Positions 1-11,679 of a DNA stretch of 64,000 nt are shown here, piece by piece (position 1 is the first letter of the stretch; the number at the start of each line of letters is the position of its first letter). This DNA comes from Paracentrotus lividus (Eukaryota; Echinodermata; Echinoidea; Camarodonta; Echinidae): contig CALNVZ010003426.1 of the NCBI GenBank assembly GCA_940671915.1, positions 11,125,694 through 11,189,693 on the forward strand. Direction: 5' to 3'. The notes below the pieces were generated by a model. The model saw nothing but the letters and a program-made list of their open reading frames with translations, did no database searches and was not told the DNA's origin. A program made the translations under genes and the position numbers.

Positions 1-85
1 TTTTGCCTCTGCCATTTTTACCTCTGCCATTTTTGCCTCTGCCATTTTTGCCTCTGCCATTTTTACCTCTGCCATTTTTACCTGG
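1..85. repeat. 15-bp minisatellite at window edge
   Basis: About 5.5 tandem copies of TTTTTGCCTCTGCCA, with a G/A change in some copies. The array runs off the left edge, so its true length is unknown. On the minus strand one frame reads as a stop-free (GKNGR)n. It directly adjoins the decayed LINE, so it may have expanded inside that element. Confidence 0.9.
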
Positions 86-1390
86 CACCGTATTCACATG
101 GTACACCATCAATTACAGATATTATTTTTTCTATTTTTGTGCTTTTATCACAGGAGTTATTCTTGTTCAATAGTTCGTTTATATGTTTCCAGGTTTTCTT
201 GCTGTTAGACTTATCCTTTTCACAATAGCCTTCCCCATAGTACATTTTTTTTTGAGGTTTCTAACAATCGAAAGTAAGTATATTTCTACATTTCTTATAT
301 TCATCGAAATGAACTTTACTAAATACCAGACTTGGATCGTTCTTGAATACATTTGATGCTTTTACCGAATATTGACTTCTTTATCGACGCTGTTATCCAT
401 GGTTTATTGTGTTATCTTGATGCCACATGTATCTCCTCAATGGGAGCATTTTTATCGCATACCTCTATAAAAACATCTCACAGTAATTTATTCATACGCC
501 GCGTTTTGGCTCGAAAACAATCATTATACATCTGTCCTCAATTTATTCATCATATCATTTTTAAAGGAATCGACTGAAAATTTCGAAAGTTCCTGAGTAT
601 TAATTGTTTTCTTCTCCTGTTATATTGCATGAAATTCTCAAAAGTGGCATAAATTGGAAGATGATCGGATATTTCCAGCCTCAATACAACCTGAATGGAT
701 CATACAAACATTGAATGAAATAGTTTGTATAAATATGATCGATAAGGGTGCACTTTGAACTAGTGTAATTCGTGTTGGTGAAGAAATCACCCTGCTATAA
801 CCAAACGATTGCATAAGGCGTAATAATAATTTACTTTTATCTTCTTTAGACAATAATCTCATATTGGTAAATCACCCACAATGATACATAGATTCTTGTC
901 TAATTCAATTTCTGCATATACTTTTAAGTTCTGGATTGAATTCATCTATATTCGTTCCTGGGTTTTCTGTATATTACTCCCAAATATAATGTACATTTTT
1001 TGAACATGTGATTTTTAACTCAAAGACATTCTGCATTGGTAACTGATAAATCATTATATTCGACAATAGTTTAAGGAATGATGAACATAAGCCCAACACC
1101 TCACCTCTTTGTCCTGTTCTACATTGTAATTCTATGTTGTAATTGGAATCGTGAATTTGGTAATATCTTTACATTCAAAATTTCAGAAAGGCCAATAAAC
1201 TAAATTTACTTTGAAATACATCTTCATATAATTCTATAAATGAATCAAAGTTTTGTTGTAAAGAACGAATATTCCATTGAAAACAGACAGTGAATTTTCA
1301 AATAAGCGATCTTATTATACAAATTGAAATCATTTGGGTAATTAAGGCGTTGATATCACATCACAAAATAACGTTACACATTCTATTGCT
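86..1390 (-). mobile_element. Decayed LINE fragment (endonuclease to RT linker)
   Basis: Read on the minus strand, this is the apurinic-endonuclease part of a jockey-superfamily (CR1/L2-like) LINE. A stretch near 900-860 reads IIVGDL, matching the GDFN motif. The block at 862-640 reads FGYSRVISSPTRITLVQS, the classic segment before the final SDH motif. Further down comes an NKPWITASIKKS segment, typical of the linker that precedes reverse transcriptase. Many stops and frameshifts interrupt it, so it is an old, inactive fragment. No ORF1 or RT core is visible. It probably sits in an upstream intron of the UGT gene. Confidence 0.7.
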
Positions 1391-2388
1391 TCTTTTTGAA
1401 GAGTGGGATGAATTGGATTCATTCATTAAAATCAAAAGGGGTCGAAGTGGGTTTATTTAACATGAGAAATAAATTACTTTATTTTGACAATGTCCTCCCT
1501 GGAGTTGATGACGATGGGTGGACACTTGTCATTCTTCCTCAAGCAGATACGACCATTCTGCAGTTCTGTGTCCACAGGAACTGTATCCAGCATCTCTACG
1601 CGCCTTGTTCACTTCTTTCAACAACTTTTTGTAGAGGGTATGAGATTTTCGTTGATGAAGATTTTAGCATCACTTCTGTATATCCCAGTACCTTCGCACT
1701 GTAGTTTTTCAGCTTCTTCCTTGCGTCGTAGAATGTGTTACGTGCCGTCTGTTATTAATACATTAAATACATGTCCCATATTACCTGCACATGCAGGTAA
1801 TATGTGGTACTTGGTAATGACGTCAACATTTGAATATTGCAGACAGCTGGGGTTGGTGATAATTGTTTTTCTTCACAATAAAAAGTTAGAGCAGTAGTTA
1901 TTGATTCATATAAACAAAAGATTAGACTGTGTGTCATTTCGTAATTTATATGCAATTAGGCAAATGAGCTTGGGGGTCCATTATACCTGCATGTACCCTA
2001 TATGCCATCTAGTTTTTGAAAGAAAGAGTAGCGAAAAGAATGACAAGACGAAACGGACAGTGCTGAGATCATTTTTTATTATGCCAAGTTAGTCACTCCC
2101 TGGCGAACTTTGTCACGTAAACTTATACTCTCTTAAATATATCAGACACGACACAGCATATACCGAGTGTAGAAAGTGAGGTTTCAGGTAAAAAATCATC
2201 ATTTTTTTATTTCCTTCTATGATTGGACTATGTTTTAAAAGAAGGCTATAAGTAGCCGAAAAGCTTGGCATAATAAGAGTGGTCTTCAGCAACGTCCGTT
2301 TCGTCTTGTTATTTCTTAAATATAGCCTCCATGTATTTATAATATAAATACATTCCTATACAAATGTCTCTTGTTGTACATTAAACTC
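1391..2388. other. No recognisable gene; probable UGT intron
   Basis: AT-rich sequence with several short open frames, none with recognisable motifs, codon bias or splice context. A UGT exon begins just downstream with a good 3' splice site, so this is most simply intron. Confidence 0.5.
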
Positions 2389-2511
2389 CAGAGGCGGATA
2401 CAGGATTTCAGGATAGGGGGGGGGGGCGCCGCCGAAATGTTCGGAATTTTAACAGTCACGGTCAATGAGCGGATTTCAAATTATAGCGGGGCCGCCTGGA
2501 TCCGCCACCTG
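2389..2511. mobile_element. Short TIR element of the GGCGGATCCAGG type
   Basis: About 120 bp bounded by inverted ends: CAGAGGCGGATACAGG on the left and CCTGGATCCGCCACCTG on the right. A run of G follows the left end. Related left ends occur near 23509 and, inverted, near 54580, so this is a dispersed non-autonomous family. No coding capacity. It lies about 70 bp before a UGT exon. Confidence 0.6.
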
Positions 2512-2580
2512 AACTCTATTTGATATGTAAAGGATATTTCCTCTGATATTGTATTTTGCCTATTTTTTCGTTTCCTTTAG

Positions 2581-5500
2581 GATTTGGAAGAATTTGTCGA
2601 AGGTTCCGGTGACCATGGGATAATCATTTTCACATTGGTAAGTACGGAAAGGTGATTAACCTGTTTTCCGTTTGGTATTTGATAGTGATTAATCGAAATT
2701 ATGTGAATGATGAAAACACGCTTAATCATACTTGTATAAACCCAGTATTGATATTTTTTAACTTTCGATCATGACAGTAGCTAGGAAATTGAGCCATTAT
2801 TCTTTTTCATCATGTACTTTAAGTTTCCGATTCCTATTTATAATTTCCTGTACATATTCCGACCTGTATAATGTTGCATATACCTCACAACAAAGATAAA
2901 GGCCCTTCGCATTATTTTGATTTTATCACCCCCCCCCCTTTAAAAGGGGAAAAATGAGACGAATGGAGACGAATTTTCTTTCGGTTCATTGTTGCATGGT
3001 GCTGTGCAGGTATAATGAGTGCCCACATTGCAAAATTGGAAAGATTATAAGACATTTAACAAAACCATATCACAGCCTTAACCCTAATCAGACTGGGGGG
3101 GGGGGCCATCATGGCCCCCCCTCTACATTTTCCGCGACCACTCCGCCGCACGAAATTTTCTGATCACGCCGCTTGCTGACTTTTTACTTTCAAGTCTCGC
3201 GCATCTTTTGAAACCATTTTCGCAAAAATCGGTCGTACCGTTACGACGCTGCACGATTTTCAAAAATATCCGTCAGACCGAAAATGGCTCAAAAACGTGA
3301 TTTTGTGTACAAAGTCAATGCAAATTGAGTTTTCTCACCTAATTCATAAAGATATGATTATTTTCACTTTCATTGGCTGAAATCAATTTATTTTAGCATA
3401 TTTATGCTTAAAAATGGTTCTTAAATGATTTTTGCGTAAAAAAAGAAAAACAAAAGGTCGAAAAAACAAAGAAATAGATAAGAAATTCATAAAACAATAA
3501 AATACATGAGAAATTAATTTTGAAACAAGATGCTATAAGGAATAATAATACACAAAATTAGCATTCTAGGAGCTTTATTTTTTTAATTAGAGCAAAAAGT
3601 ATGATTTTATGCATAAATTAGCATAATTAATTCTTATAAAAAAAAATCATATTATTTTTGAAAAATTAACAGCGCAGTCTTGTAGATTACATGGCTCACT
3701 ACCATCGTGCAAATTTTCGGCGCGGTCGCGCGATCGGCGGCCGAGATCTTAGGGGGGGGGGGCCATCATGGCCCCCCCCCCCAGTCTTGACAGCTACCAA
3801 AAAACCCAGTCTGATTAGGGTTAACCTCCCTCTTTGAATCATTTCACAGGGTTCTGCTGTGACGTCACTTGAGAATGATGAACTGGCCGAAGCAATCGCC
3901 AAAGTTTTCAGTGAGCTGCCGCAGAGGGTGCTATGGCGGTACAAGGGAAAGAGACCAAAGAATGTTGGTAACAACACGCTCATCTCTGACTGGCTACCAC
4001 AGAACGATCTTCTAGGTGAGGATAATTTATTGTAACTGCTCCATTTTTTTCTCCATTTAGCCCTCTTTTGTCCCTAAAGAGGGGAAAAGGGGGATGCTTG
4101 GACACAGTCAAGTACAATACATTTACATAATATTATTGATATAGGTTGACATATTTGTGTAGCTCCAGTAAACCAAACAACGTCCGGTAAATTTTGGCGC
4201 TTTACAATTGGCGAAATATTTAATGGGCAAGCTCGTTTAAACAAAAGAAAGACAATCTCAAATGTATTAAATTATCTATTTTGGAAGAGGACTCCTTCCG
4301 ACACCCTCCTAGTCTTAGTTCCTCAGGTCTCTCCTTGTTATACACTGTTAGAAAAAATTAAACAAGTTGTTTAAAATCTTAAACAACTGCGTGTTAACCG
4401 GTGAATCGCACAGCGTTGTCTAAAAATTAAACAACCTGTAGTTGTTTAAAACTTTAACACTCTTGTTGTTTAAAAGTTTAAACAACCTGTTGTTTAATGG
4501 TTGTTTAAAATATCAACAGTATTGTTTAACGCTTCTCTCCAAAAATAAAAACGCTCCAACGTTTGGTTAACGCGGCCGGGTATCGAACTCACGACCCTTC
4601 GATTATAAGGCAGATTCTCTATCCACTGAGCCAACACATCAGTACATACACTTATTTAATGTGTGAGGCATAAGTCCTTCGCCATGATTGAAATGTTGCA
4701 CCGATTTTACCTTGCATTAAAACGAGTGATGCCATTAGCTCATGACTATCACGTGACATTTACCTCGGCCTGTTTAAACAAAACTGTTATATCTAAACTC
4801 TAATCTCTAAACAGGCCTTTTTTTAAAGGCTATAAAACCTCGCTTTTCCGGTTTTAAACAACAATGTTTAAATATCAAACAAGAGTGTTTAAATTTTAAA
4901 CCAACATTTTTTTAAAAAGCGAAATTTTTAAACCGCGTTCTCACAGTGTAGAGTGCCAAATTACATAGGCCTATGTCTTGTCAAAGAATATAGAAATATC
5001 TGCACATGAATCGTCAATTAAATGTATAGAAAAGCCAATTGGCTCATACTCATCAACGTAACCAATAGGCTGATCATTTAATATCTGATGAAAAAAAAAA
5101 AATATTTTTCACACGTATCTTTTACTAAAGGACACCCTAAGGCACGGATGATGATCTACCACGGAGGGGCAGCAGGAGTATACGAAGCCACAAAACATGG
5201 CGTCCCTCTTCTCCTAATGCCGCTGGCTGCAGATCAGATGGGAAATGCAGCCAGGGTGGAAGCCAAGGGTCTAGGCCGAGCCATCGATAAGAACACTCTG
5301 ACGGAAGAAGAGTTCCGGGAGGCTGTCACCGACATCCTGACTAATCCAAAGTAAGTATAAAATAATATTAGGCCGACCAGTTTTGAAGTAGTCAATATGA
5401 AAAAAAAAACCCCAAACAAACAAACACAATAATGAGAGCTAAATTGATTGCAAACGCGGTTTTACCAAGTCGCATACTGATTCAAACCCGCAACTTTATT

Positions 5501-8500
5501 TCCAAATAGTTCGCTAACCAAGAATAGGTATACCCTTTAGGTATACCCTTATCGCGTGTTTCCCAGGGCGTGTAAAATATTCCCGCTTCGAGGACTACCA
5601 AAATTATCATACCATCAACGAAGTAAACATAAATCGATGGAACAGGAGGTATACATGAATAGGCATGCAATATTAATACACATAAATAAAACTCTCAAAC
5701 CTCAACCAGGCCATCCCTCCTAAATACATTTCATTTCCTTTCATTTCATTTCATTTTGTCCACAACTACAATTACATCTGGATAATTAATTTGTTCATAT
5801 TTTGCTTTTGACTCATCATTTGAATTCATAGAAATACAAAGAATAAAATACAAAATCGAAATTCCTGCACTTATAGAATTACACATCTTTCCCCTGAGGT
5901 ACATCGCAAATCTGTTTTCTGTAGAAATTCACCCCATCCCTTTCATTTCTATTTGTCTGTGTCCCTAAACCGCACATTCCGACACAATCTTCGTCTACCA
6001 GACTAATATCAGTGACTGTTCTTCGTATTATTCTTTCAAGTTATTTGATATTAACATTACTCGTTAATTTTTTTAAAATCTTTTAAGTTTCGGGTAAATA
6101 CACTTCCTTACATGAAATTATATCGATAAAATATGAGGCGAAGAGATAATTACATTTATTTACCACTCATCAAAACATTATTTCGTGTAATCAGAAAGGA
6201 CTCTGAATTTCATGGCATGGGTGTCGACGATGTACATGATGTAAGACCTCGGAAACAAATTATATCAAGAATTGCAGCTCATTCATTGATAAGATAGCAG
6301 TTTAATTTATTACCTTAAAATTAACATCCAGCATGAATTCAAATAACATTAGAAAACAGGTGGGTCTATCGTAGAATCGAACCTTTCCAAGTGCAAAGTT
6401 AATCAAGTTGGGACGCCGCACGTCTTTGGTATTCCACACCTATACGTCATTCACATTACAAAACCCCATGTAGTATTTTTGTCCGGAGTTTTCAATGGTG
6501 AGTGTATATTCAAGTTCGAAAGCTTTCGGTAACACTATGTAACAAGCCTTAAAAGTGAAACTGCAGTTCACTGTTAAAGGATTGCTACATGATTTTACCG
6601 AAAGCTTTCAATTCTGTTGGAGCAAATACTTTATGGGTAGTCTTCAAATTAACTGCCTATTGTTTAATTGTGTGGCTCATTTTATTAGCTCTCGTTTGAT
6701 GTGTAATTTGAATATTTCAATTTTTGTACGGCCGATGTCTTTAAATAAGATGACTGAGGTTGAAAAAGTAGGCCTACTGTGTAATACATTGTAATTTATA
6801 AGGTACTTCTATCACTGTTATGGAAATTGTCTCTGTAGTGTACGTGCTCAAAATGTGTGCAAACTTTATGGTCGGCTTCGGACGGGAAGGTGCTTCAGAC
6901 CACTATTCAAGACATAACTTGGCCAAATTTAGATTCGGTGTATCCATTTATGATGCTTGAGGAACGTTTAAAGAAATCATCATCTGTGACTGAGCGTTAA
7001 ACAGGGGGCATTTCATCAAAGGACTTGTCAGACATTTTATCCGACAAATTTGCTCTCAGCCAATCAGATGCAAGCATTTCAGTAGCTTATAACAGTTTGT
7101 CGGATAAAACGTCCGACAAGTCCTTTGATGAAATGCCCTCCCCAGGTTTAAGGCGCCAATGCCAGCTTACGATCGAGGTGTTGTTTGATTGAAACATACA
7201 CTGTTAGAAAAAATTAAACAAGTTGTTTAAAATCTTAAACAACTGCGTGTTGACCGGTTAATCGCACAGTGTTGTTTAAAAATTAAACAACCTCTTGTTG
7301 TTTAAAAGTTTGAACAACCTATAGTTTAGAATATCAACAGTATTGTTTAACACTTCTCTCCAACTTTTGGTTAACGCGGCCGGGTATCAAACTCACGACC
7401 TTTCGATTATAAGGCAGACGCTCTATCCACTGAGCCAACACATCAGTACGCATACTTATTTAATGTGTGAGGCATAAGTCCTTCGCCGTGATTGAAATGT
7501 TGCGCCGATTTACCTTGCATGTAACGAGTGATGCCATTAGCTCAGGACTCTCACGTGACATTTGCCTCGGCCTGTTTAAACTAAACCTGTTTAATACATT
7601 GTAATATGTCTTCAAACAGGTCTTGATTAAGGCTATAAAACCTCGCTTTTCCGGTTTTAAACAACAATGTTTAAATATTAAACAGGAATGTTTAACTTTT
7701 AAACCAACATTTTTTTAAACAACGAAATTTTTAAACCGCGTTCTAACAGTGTAGGTAGTAATGGTGGTATCTCACTTGCCATTAGAAGGGATTGAGGCTA
7801 GTTTAAGACGTGTCTGGGACGGGTTTGAGAAGGCTTTGAGACTAGACGTCTCGGAGAAGTCCCAGAAACGTCTCCTAAGTCTCCGCCACGTCTCGCTGGA
7901 AAATCGAACATGTTCATATCTATGGGAGATCCTTCCATTGCCATGAGAAGGGTTTGAGGCTAGTTTGAGACGTGTCTGGGACGGGTTTGAGAAGGCTTTG
8001 AGATTAGACGTCTCCTAAGTCTCCGCCACGTCTCGCTGGAAAATCGAACATGTTCATATCTATGGGAGATCCTTCCATTGCCATGAGAAGAGTTTTAAGG
8101 CTAGTTTGAGACGTGTCTGGGACGGGTTTGAGAAGGCTTTGAGATTAGACGTCTCGGAGAAGTCCCAGAGACGTCTCCTAAGTCTCCGCAACGTCTCATG
8201 AGCAGCTGGAAAATCGTAGATGTTCATATCTACGGGAGATCCTTCCATTGCGAAGACGTCTTGGAGTCTCGATCGGAGACGCCTCCGAGTTAAGGATACA
8301 TCCCTGCGATATTAAATAAAACCTCTAGCGTTTATTGTAAATAATAATAGTATATGATAAAACATTCACCATATAAAAGATCGGAATATCATCGTCATTG
8401 ATGATATTTAGAGGTCCTGCCTCATGAACAGGAGGTCGTGGGTCCTGGGTTCGATCATAACGCTATGCAGGGCCCGCTAGAGGACCAGTTGTCAAAATTG

Positions 8501-8865
8501 ACGTGGCTCCCCTGGGTAAATAAAACGTTATTATTATTATTGTATTATGTTGATAACCATCTTTGTTCATTTTTTTTCCCCGTAGATACCAGGCGGGAAC
8601 AGCTCGTGCCTCTGGCATCATGAAGGACCAATTGGCCACCCCTCAAGAAACCGTTGTCTACTGGGTAGAGCACATCCTGAAATTCGGTGGTGATCATCTC
8701 CGCACCCGCGCACTCGAACTCAACTTCATCCAACGGAACTCTATCGATGTCGTAGTCTTCTTAGTATTCGTTTTCTTGGCGATAATTTTAGCCTTGCGGT
8801 GGATGGTATGCAACTGTTGCTGCCGAATGTGTGCAGGGAAGCAAACAAAGCCTAAACGGGACTGA
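2581..8865 (+). CDS. UDP-glucuronosyltransferase, C-terminal half (partial, 4 exons)
   Basis: This enzyme family (GT1) transfers glucuronic acid or another sugar from a UDP-sugar to small lipophilic molecules in the ER. Exons are 2581-2637, 3850-4015, 5131-5350 and 8586-8865. All junctions are AG/GT with matching phases, giving 240 residues and a TGA stop. Exon 1 reads LEEFVEGSGDHGIIIFTL, exon 2 LPQRVLWRYKGKRPKNVG then WLPQNDLL, and exon 3 HGGAAGVYEA (His85 of the visible part) and ADQMGNA (Asp109, Gln110), the UDP-sugar binding signature. The last exon ends in one membrane helix (about 201-218) and a cysteine- and lysine-rich tail ending KPKRD, which fits a KxKxx ER-retrieval signal. The acceptor-binding N-terminal half is missing and must lie before base 1. 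The introns are swollen by transposons. Family assignment is firm; the subfamily is not. Confidence 0.93.
3082..3820. mobile_element. piggyBac-like non-autonomous element
   Basis: This 739-bp element lies in a UGT intron and is flanked on both sides by TTAA (3078-3081 and 3821-3824), the target of piggyBac transposases. Terminal inverted repeats are CCCTAATCAGACTGGG and its complement CCCAGTCTGATTAGGG. Just inside each end is a G-run followed by GGCCATCATGGCC, itself a palindrome. No transposase frame is visible, so it is a MITE-type derivative. The perfect TTAA pair and matching ends suggest a fairly recent insertion. Confidence 0.85.
4343..4948. mobile_element. TIR element with internal tRNA-like module, copy 1
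   Basis: 606 bp in UGT intron 3, flanked by TA on both sides. The ends are CACTGTTAGAA and TTCTCACAGTG. The arms are full of GTTTAAACAAC-like motifs that could pair with each other. In the middle, on the minus strand, lies a tRNA-like segment. Copy 2 is at 7199-7751 with the same internal layout. No protein-coding capacity. Confidence 0.82.
4571..4634 (-). other. tRNA-like module inside a TIR element
   Basis: On the minus strand a Pol III A-box-like block (TGGCTCAGTGGATAGAG) is followed about 30 bases later by a B-box-like GAGTTCGATACC. A CTTATAA loop between them would place UAU at the anticodon, recalling tRNA-Ile. The anticodon stem does not pair well and the acceptor stem is not closed, so this is a tRNA-derived relic, not a working tRNA gene. 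It is conserved in the second element copy (near 7375-7440). Confidence 0.6.
4949..7011. other. UGT intronic sequence around exon 3
   Basis: Apart from the UGT exon at 5131-5350, no gene is seen. A (TTTCA)n stretch at about 5725-5760 resembles the simple-repeat tail of a minus-strand LINE or SINE. A small palindrome lies at 6516-6610, with AAAGCTTTCGGTAA at one end and its complement at the other. It could be a tiny MITE. Confidence 0.4.
7012..7144. mobile_element. Palindromic 0.13-kb MITE, copy 1
   Basis: Begins CAGGGGGCATTTCATCAAAG and ends with its near complement. Inside each end is the inverted pair TTTTATCCGACAA / TTGTCGGATAAAA, so most of the element folds into a hairpin. A highly similar copy is at 60121-60263, in an intron of the raftlin-like gene. 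No coding capacity. Confidence 0.85.
7199..7751. mobile_element. TIR element with internal tRNA-like module, copy 2
   Basis: 553 bp, TA on both flanks, ends CACTGTTAGAA and TTCTAACAGTG. Clearly the same family as 4343-4948 and in the same orientation. It keeps the tRNA-like module on the minus strand, with GAGTTTGATACC in place of GAGTTCGATACC, and has lost some internal sequence relative to copy 1. Confidence 0.82.
7760..8290. repeat. Three-unit tandem repeat (about 140-165 bp) in UGT intron
   Basis: Three direct copies start near 7776, 7939 and 8079. Each contains GACGTGTCTGGGACGGGTTTG, GACGTCTC pieces and GGGAGATCCTTCCATTGCCAT. The middle copy lacks about 20 bp. The repeat is GC-richer than its surroundings. 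The left boundary begins GGTGGTATCTCACTT, resembling the terminal repeat of the elements at 29578 and 40306, so it may be an expanded member of that family. Confidence 0.8.
8410..8548 (+). mobile_element. tRNA-derived SINE with (TTA)n tail
   Basis: Contains GTCGTGGG followed by a B-box-like GGGTTCGATCATAA, then a body ending CCCTGGGTAAATAAAACG and a short (TTA)n tail. This layout (Pol III promoter remnant, tRNA-unrelated body, simple tail) is typical of SINEs. It ends about 40 bp before the last UGT exon. Confidence 0.65.
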
Positions 8866-9364
8866 TTTGTAGACTATTATATTTTTTTAAAAATTCTTTC
8901 GTCTCTATAAAATGAACAATCTTTCAAAGAACGAAAGTTACAAAAATGTTGCATATTGATAACAAAAAAATGTTGCCTAACATTTAATATTTAAATATAT
9001 CCCCTCATTTGCCATAGGTATTGCAACATAGCTGAAATTTTGGCATATTTCAATTTTACAAAGTCCCTTATTATGTTCTTGTATTTCATTCATGGCCAGA
9101 GTCTTTTCGACCATCTTTGTATATTCTAAAAGAGACGTGTCCATTTTCATTCCTCTTTATGAACCTAGTACATAGTGCACTAAAATGTTCTGTTTTCAGG
9201 TTGACCTATTAAAAATTTTCAGCTCGCGCAATATGTTTATTCGACACGTAGGCCTAATCATTGAAGTTACTTTAAAAAAAGACTGAAAAATGTGTTATTT
9301 TAAAAGCGATTTTATGGACCAAAAAAAAGAGAAGTTAACAACAACAAAATTTCAAAGTATTATA
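8866..9364. other. 3' flank of the UGT gene
   Basis: AT-rich sequence after the UGT stop codon; it must hold the 3' UTR. I see no canonical AATAAA close to the stop, so the polyadenylation site cannot be placed. Confidence 0.4.
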
Positions 9365-9616
9365 TGCCCTGTGAGGTGTAACACAAAGACTTACGATTGA
9401 TTAAAAAGTTACGATTGATTTTTACTTGTTAGCCTCATCATGGACAGGATGCTCCAAAGTTGATGATCTTAATCCTAACCTTAGCACTAACCATACTCTT
9501 AATCATATCAAAATCTTAATCCATAACTGTACCGGGTTTCCAAATGAGGCTACCAAGAAAAAATCAATCGTAACTTTTTATCAATCGTAACTCTATGTGT
9601 TACACCCCACAGGCCA
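9365..9616. mobile_element. Foldback MITE with about 70-bp inverted arms
   Basis: The left arm starts GCCCTGTGAGGTGTAACAC and the right arm ends GTGTTACACCCCACAGGCC. The arms also share the inverted pair ACGATTGATTAAAAAGTTAC / GTAACTTTTTATCAATCGT and the AGCCTCAT / ATGAGGCT boundary. The centre is only about 110 bp. Non-coding. Confidence 0.8.
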
Positions 9617-11679
9617 TTTGTATCCCACTTGCGGTCAACACTTCCGAATGATACCGTACCACTTTCAAATTCCTTTCGACTTGTCTGTAAACAAGGACAT
9701 TGTCTCCTCTTTCAAAAATGGTTGAAAATACTCTGACCATGAATGAAATATAACAGCATATAAAGGACTTGTATGATTTAAAAAATGCACGAATTATATG
9801 GCAAGTGAGGGTTTATACACACACATCATAGCTCCCAAAAACGATTTAAATGATAAATGATAAAATATATGATTTTATTTTTTATGGTATTCTTCTTTAC
9901 CAAATGTGATTCTTGTATTTTCAGATGCCAAGCACACTAATTTTCAATTACATATGTTTATTTTTTTTAAAGAAAATGTCAAACAAATGATAGAAATAAG
10001 AACTCTGTTGACAATTGTTGATAATTATAAACATATATACATATATAAAGCTAAGAAATCTGTGCGTGATTGTATTAAATGCGGAGTCTTTTTGTTTTGG
10101 AACAATGTGGGAGAGTGACGGAAATTGAATATTTTTTTTAAAGAATAAAAAAAAGAAATGTATAATTTTCAAACAGTGTTGTAAATATTATTGCTTCCGA
10201 ATGAATGTAAACTGCCATGAACGATTTAAGATCGAGAGAAGTTATTACATAATACTCTTTTTGAAATATTCGATTTGCAAAATACATTATCCGTTACAAA
10301 AATTGGTATCTTTAAAAAACGGGTGCAAAATGACAAAAAAAGTTTCGAAAGACTCTCGAGATAACAGAAGACTTTCCAAGATATGCTACGTTTAATACAA
10401 AACAATTTCATAGCAAGGCAAAAAAAGAGGAAAAAATTATGATAGATTAAATGCATCAATCAGTTTCTTAAACATCTTGGATATTATGCTATAATTGAAT
10501 TCCTCGGCAAAGCAATGAATATAATTATTTCATGAATTTTCTTTATAAAAGTCTTTGTGCATATTTCTTTAGGATTATGCTCGTACCTTCTGTCATTGTA
10601 ATGTTTTATCAATGGCCAGTCAGGCTGACGCGCTTCAGTTGTCAAATTGAGCACAGATTTGATAAGTATTTATCAAATTTATTAGATGGCATACATGTAT
10701 AAATTTTTATAATTATAGAAACCAGTTAATTTAATTTGATCGTCATTTTATTTTTTCTCAGCAAACGAACAGGTTTATACGATTCAAAACCTGTCAACTA
10801 GAAAACATTTACGATAAACATTTCGATAGATTTATTAGATAGACATGTATGCTCAAAACATGATGTAGAGACCAGCTTAATAATTTACCTGAATAGATTG
10901 AATGCGTGGTTAGGAAACACATCTAGATGTATGCAGAGATGGTGTGGACTCGGATCAATCGAAATATCAATATTTACTGAAAGTGAATTTCATAATTAGA
11001 ATATGTCCATCATGTCACATGTTTATTAATCTCGGGGTTTCGTGGAATGAAGTCAATAACGTATGATAATATTTAGCTTTAACCTTAGCAAACATGAAAT
11101 GCTGATAAACCTCTCGGTAATCATTCGTGTATAGATTTTCACGACCGAGGAGAATTCAATAAGCCATGTGTCAATGAAGGTTTTATATCAAAATAAGTAT
11201 TATATTTTATATCATTATGATATATATTCACAATAATTTCAGATCTCTTGCCAATTCTAGAATCAAATCATACATAATAAATCAACATTCAAAACTGAAA
11301 TATGGCTTTATGAAATAAAACAAGTATCTGTTTCCAAAGTGGTCATTTTCAACTTCTCATCTTGAATTGTGAGTGGGTTTTTTTTTTTAAAGATATTTAA
11401 AATTTGTCATAAATTTTCAACAATTTTTATTCAAGATTGTCACAGGAGTACAATAAAAAAAAGTTTATATTTTCTGTTTTATAATCATCTCGGCTACCTC
11501 AGGTAAAAATATCATGAACCTACCACATAGCTTTCCAGACTTTTCAAGATTATTACACGCTCTCTCATCATTTAGAAATGAAAGAATTATATAATAATAT
11601 CTTCTGATATTTAAGACTTTGAGTGCGAGCCCGTACACCGCGATCTTTGTTACGGAGTGATTTCCTGTACATTGACACA
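9617..11679. other. Gene-free AT-rich stretch
   Basis: About 2 kb of AT-rich sequence. Open frames are short, overlap on both strands and show no motif or splice context. Nothing further recognised. Confidence 0.45.

Noticed and set aside
1396-1704. Possible upstream UGT exon
   Set aside because: The peptide has no UGT N-terminal features and no acceptor/donor pair in phase with the exon at 2581.
4571-4634. Possible tRNA-Ile(UAU) gene
   Set aside because: The anticodon stem does not pair and the segment lies inside a transposon present twice.
7012-7144. CRISPR-like or microRNA-like hairpin
   Set aside because: It is a two-copy palindromic MITE with no spacer structure; no evidence for microRNA processing in the sequence alone.
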